Positions 6,110-7,817 of a stretch of 7,817 bases of DNA are shown here, piece by piece. Source of the stretch: Candidatus Woesearchaeota archaeon (GTDB taxonomy: Archaea > Nanobdellota > Nanobdellia > Woesearchaeales > ARS49); contig RFLK01000039.1 of the NCBI GenBank assembly GCA_003694525.1, positions 1 through 7,817 on the forward strand, given 5' to 3'. The notes below the pieces were generated by a model that was given only the letters and a program-made list of their open reading frames with translations, searched no databases and was not told where the DNA came from. Each line of letters begins with the position of its first letter. The stretch's first letter is position 1. Made by a program: the position numbers and the translations under genes.

Positions 6110-6407
6110 GCTCAGGGCCTTTTCCTCTCTCCTCTTTAAGTTTGTCAACGACTTTCTTGAATGCTTCTATCTGTTTTTCGCTAAGCTCGCCATATTCGAG
6201 GTATTTCAGCTTTATGTCCCTCAAAAAACTGCTCTTCTCGTAGAGCTCTTCAGGTATGTCGAACATTTTTTTCATCTCAGGATCTTTTATTCCTCTAGAA
6301 AGAGCGCTCTTCTGGCAGTTGTAGCACACAGGGAATTTGTCTCTCCAAGTTACAAGGGTGTAATTTTTCTTGCACCGTTTGCAAAGTGCTTTGAATGTTC
6401 GCGCCAC
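6087..6407 (-). CDS. Small zinc-ribbon protein with C-terminal helical segment
   Basis: 106 residues from a GTG start. Cys9, Cys12, Cys28 and Cys31 form a CxxC-x15-CxxC zinc ribbon, close to the small CxxC-x17-CxxC proteins common in archaea. Residues 60-95, FLRDIKLKYLEYGELSEKQI followed by EAFKKVVDKL, are an amphipathic helical unit. The SxxxxI-x4-Y-x3-G-x-LS-x-xQ pattern recurs in many unrelated proteins. The end is Pro-rich. A nucleic-acid-binding or adaptor role is an inference only. GTG rather than ATG is chosen because it gives the zinc ribbon a short natural N-terminus and lies about 25 bases after a TATA-like box; a nearby upstream ATG is out of frame. The tail overlaps the convergent 5297 gene by 23 bases. 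Confidence 0.8.
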   Translation of the reverse strand: MARTFKALCKRCKKNYTLVTWRDKFPVCYNCQKSALSRGIKDPEMKKMFDIPEELYEKSSFLRDIKLKYLEYGELSEKQIEAFKKVVDKLKEERGKGPEPIPPPDS

Positions 6408-6428
6408 AGTATTGTCCTATGCCTTTCA

Positions 6429-6436
6429 TTTAAAAG
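6429..6436 (-). promoter_or_regulatory. TATA-like box for leaderless zinc-ribbon gene
   Basis: Minus-strand CTTTTAAA lies in the 30-nt gap after the CBU_0592-like gene, centred about 25 bases before GTG 6407. This suggests a leaderless GTG-initiated transcript, although readthrough from the upstream gene is also possible. Confidence 0.35.
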
Positions 6437-6437
6437 C

Positions 6438-6689
6438 TTATTTGCTGCGCCCTCTTACAGCTCTCACCAGCCCGTAGAGTGCAATGCAGAGCCATACTGC
6501 GTTCAATGCAGCAAGAGGCAATGCCTTGTTGTATAGTGCATTTGTTCCGAGCATTGATGCGCCGAGAAGGTTTAAGGCGTGGTATTTTTTCGATTTGCGG
6601 GAAAGAGTCCCGTAAGTTATCAGCGCGTATGCTGTAAGGATCATAACAGCACCAATCCAGCCCAAAAGTTCTATTGCAAGCGTTGTCAT
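6438..6689 (-). CDS. CBU_0592-like small membrane protein
   Basis: 83 residues with three hydrophobic segments at about 5-26, 37-52 and 56-76, and a basic C-terminus (RAVRGRSK). The order ELLGWIGAV...TAYALITYGTLS...YHALNLLGASMLGTNALYN...ALNAVWLCIALYGLVR follows the CBU_0592 family of small integral membrane proteins, which has no known function and is mainly bacterial. Length is typical of the family. ATG 6689 begins just before the first membrane span and is preceded by a TATA element shared with the divergent kinase-like gene. There is no clear Shine-Dalgarno. The stop lies 30 nt before the zinc-ribbon gene on the same strand, so the two may be co-transcribed. Confidence 0.85.
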   Translation of the reverse strand: MTTLAIELLGWIGAVMILTAYALITYGTLSRKSKKYHALNLLGASMLGTNALYNKALPLAALNAVWLCIALYGLVRAVRGRSK

Positions 6690-6715
6690 TTTAGTTTAAA
6701 TTCAACTTATACTAA

Positions 6716-6727
6716 GATATTTATATG
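6716..6727. promoter_or_regulatory. Palindromic TATA element shared by two divergent genes
   Basis: GATATTTATATG reads as a TATA box on both strands: ATATTTATAT forward and ATATAAATAT in reverse. Forward, it is about 25 bases before ATG 6748; in reverse it predicts a transcript start near 6695, just before ATG 6689. A further minus-strand candidate, TAGTATAAGT, lies at about 6704-6713. Confidence 0.5.
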
Positions 6728-6747
6728 AGGTGGCTTCTGCCTTTTTT

Positions 6748-7344
6748 ATGGCTTTTCCTATTGTTATGATGAGCGGCCTTATAGGCACTGGCAAGTCGAC
6801 AACTGCCAGGAGAATACAGCGCGCTTGCAGGCAGAATGGTCAGGATTATGTCATTGTAAGCGGCACGAGTTCCAGAGTTGAGCTTGGAATAAGGGTTTAT
6901 GATCGCAAGGACTGTTGCAAGGTTCAGGCCCATATGTTTCACAAGACTATTGATGCTCTCAATAGCGGCAAGGGAGTTATAATCGATGCTATCCATCATA
7001 GGAGTTGGAACGATAAGACTGGTGGCCGCAGGAGAGTGTACGAGTTTGCTCGCAAAGAGGGAATAGCTCTCTTGCTTTGCGAGACTGTATGCTCTCGGGA
7101 TCTTGCAAGGAAGAGGATAAGCGAGAGAGTTATGGTTCCTGGAGTCTTTTGCGATACTAACGATCCCACAAGGTATGATTTTGTTCGTGCAGAGCAGGAT
7201 CCCATAGTCTTTGATCTTGAAGACTATTATTTTTCTTATGTGACTTTCAACACCGAGTCGGAGGTTCTGACCAAGAAGATTGTCCTACCTGAGGCCTCAG
7301 GGCTTGTCAGCATAATTGAAGAGGAACTGTGCCCTAAAAAATAA
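6748..7344 (+). CDS. P-loop kinase-like ATPase (AAA_33 type), substrate unknown
   Basis: 198 residues with a clear Walker A GLIGTGKST (10-18; Lys16, Ser17) and a strand-ending Asp80 (GVIIDA) in the Walker B position, followed by His83 and His84. An Arg-rich segment (RDLARKRISER, 117-127) looks like the kinase lid. TRYDFVRAEQDPI (141-153) resembles the YE-x-x-RAE-(F)-(E/D)PI stretch of the AAA_33 family, which includes polynucleotide, tRNA and small-molecule kinases. Substrate cannot be deduced. Five of its six cysteines (27, 56, 57, 111, 115, 135) lie outside the C-terminal part, which is unusual for a small ATPase. An in-frame GTG at 6730 would add six residues; I prefer ATG 6748 because it lies about 25 bases after the shared TATA element, implying a leaderless mRNA. 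Confidence 0.85.
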   Translation: MAFPIVMMSGLIGTGKSTTARRIQRACRQNGQDYVIVSGTSSRVELGIRVYDRKDCCKVQAHMFHKTIDALNSGKGVIIDAIHHRSWNDKTGGRRRVYEFARKEGIALLLCETVCSRDLARKRISERVMVPGVFCDTNDPTRYDFVRAEQDPIVFDLEDYYFSYVTFNTESEVLTKKIVLPEASGLVSIIEEELCPKK

Positions 7345-7353
7345 AGCTTATTC

Positions 7354-7548
7354 TCATTGGACTTGAGATACTGTATGGATGCGGTATGCTATCAACGCTC
7401 CAAGTGAGTAGAAGGTTATCTTGTACGCTTCAATTTCCGATGCTTCTGCAAGAGTCAGCTTGTTTTCCTTGCACGCTTTGAAAGAGTACAATGGCACAAA
7501 AGAGCACAGTATGTTGTCAAGGGTTGTGAGCTTTTCTCTTTTTCTCAT
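7354..7548 (-). CDS. Small hypothetical protein, possible single membrane span
   Basis: 64 residues, not recognised. The N-terminus is basic (MRKREK). A modest hydrophobic patch lies at 12-22 (NILCSFVPLYS) and a likelier membrane segment at about 44-57 (ITFYSLGALIAYRI). The ATG has only a weak Shine-Dalgarno (ACTGG nearby). It ends nine bases from the stop of the convergent kinase-like gene and follows the next minus-strand ORF by 44 nt, so it fills otherwise empty sequence and could be in an operon with it. Without a homologue this is a tentative call. Confidence 0.5.
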   Translation of the reverse strand: MRKREKLTTLDNILCSFVPLYSFKACKENKLTLAEASEIEAYKITFYSLGALIAYRIHTVSQVQ

Positions 7549-7592
7549 TTGCCAGTCAGTCCTGCCAGGGCTTTATTTGTCTTTTGACAGAT

Positions 7593-7787
7593 TCAGATCA
7601 AGTTGCTTTGCGAGCTCCTGAGCTCTCTTATTTCACTCAGCACGTACAATCCAAGAATTATGAATGCTGCGTGCCTTGCAATTGGCATTGCAGCTCCAAG
7701 GTAATAGTCGAGAAAATCGCTTTCCATTGTCTTCAGCACAAGAGCCGTAAGGGCGATAACAATCGTTATCATAATCCTTTTTCTCAT
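7593..7787 (-). CDS. Small hypothetical membrane protein
   Basis: 64 residues, not recognised. Basic MRKR start, then two hydrophobic segments: about 5-19 (IMITIVIALTALVLK) and 37-51 (ARHAAFIILGLYVLS), separated by an acidic loop (MESDFLDYY). The tail, EIRELRSSQSNLI, is polar. The start is well supported: AGGTGAG precedes the ATG with about four bases between. The gene's promoter lies outside the window. It shares the MRKR start and the 64-residue length with the next ORF downstream on the same strand, but the sequences do not otherwise align. Confidence 0.6.
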   Translation of the reverse strand: MRKRIMITIVIALTALVLKTMESDFLDYYLGAAMPIARHAAFIILGLYVLSEIRELRSSQSNLI

Positions 7788-7790
7788 TCA

Positions 7791-7797
7791 CTCACCT
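7791..7797 (-). promoter_or_regulatory. Ribosome binding site of the 7593-7787 gene
   Basis: Minus-strand AGGTGAG lies three to four bases before ATG 7787 and decides that start. Confidence 0.6.
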
Positions 7798-7817
7798 GCG
7801 CTTTAATCCGCAAACTC

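Noticed and set aside
6180..6230. Similarity of the zinc-ribbon protein's helical end to motifs in phage and nuclease proteins
   Set aside because: The LS-x-xQ helical pattern is widespread in unrelated proteins and does not support a mobile-element assignment.
6730..6747. GTG start six codons upstream for the kinase-like gene
   Set aside because: It lies only a few bases after the TATA element, before the expected transcript start.
7612..7625. GAGCTC-CT-GAGCTC inverted repeat
   Set aside because: It has a six-base arm and a two-base gap inside a coding frame; chance arrangement of Glu/Leu/Ser codons explains it.

Overview
This window looks archaeal. Type II methionine aminopeptidase, a VIT1/CCC1-type transporter, a thermosome-like segment, GGTGA-type ribosome binding sites, and TATA boxes about 25 nt upstream of several start codons all point that way. 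The small proteins, short intergenic gaps and bacterial-type DNA gyrase B would suit a DPANN or similar archaeon with gyrase acquired from bacteria, but the lineage cannot be fixed from this sequence. No RNA genes, insertion sequences or CRISPR arrays were seen.

Left part, all on the minus strand: methionine aminopeptidase (map, 2715-3596), then DNA gyrase B (gyrB, 713-2617), then an open-ended gene (657 down to base 1, running off the window). Each has its own TATA-like box. The last gene is the most unusual object here. Its N-terminal half resembles a degenerate archaeal Toprim (UPF0292-like) protein. After a Lys-rich linker its C-terminal half matches the middle of a group II chaperonin (thermosome) apical domain. 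Codon choice and GC skew both switch near base 180, at the domain boundary, so the gene is either a recent fusion or an assembly chimera.

Middle: an unrecognised Cys-containing Rossmann-like protein (3842-4324, +) converges on a VIT1/CCC1-family metal transporter (4338-5162, -). Divergent from the transporter is an unrecognised 270-residue protein ending in a UVR-like helical motif (5297-6109, +). It overlaps tail to tail with a small zinc-ribbon protein (6087-6407, -, GTG start).

Right part: a small CBU_0592-like membrane protein (6438-6689, -) and a P-loop kinase-like protein of the AAA_33 type (6748-7344, +) diverge from one palindromic TATA element. Two 64-codon minus-strand ORFs, at least one of them a likely membrane protein, close the window (7354-7548 and 7593-7787).

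Transcription and translation: several genes (map, VIT, zinc-ribbon, kinase) have a TATA-like box about 25 nt before the start and no Shine-Dalgarno sequence, so they are probably leaderless. Others (3842, the hybrid gene, 7593-7787) have a clear GGTGA site. The functions do not form an obvious single pathway: these are housekeeping genes (protein N-terminal maturation, DNA supercoiling, metal transport) interleaved with small uncharacterised proteins.
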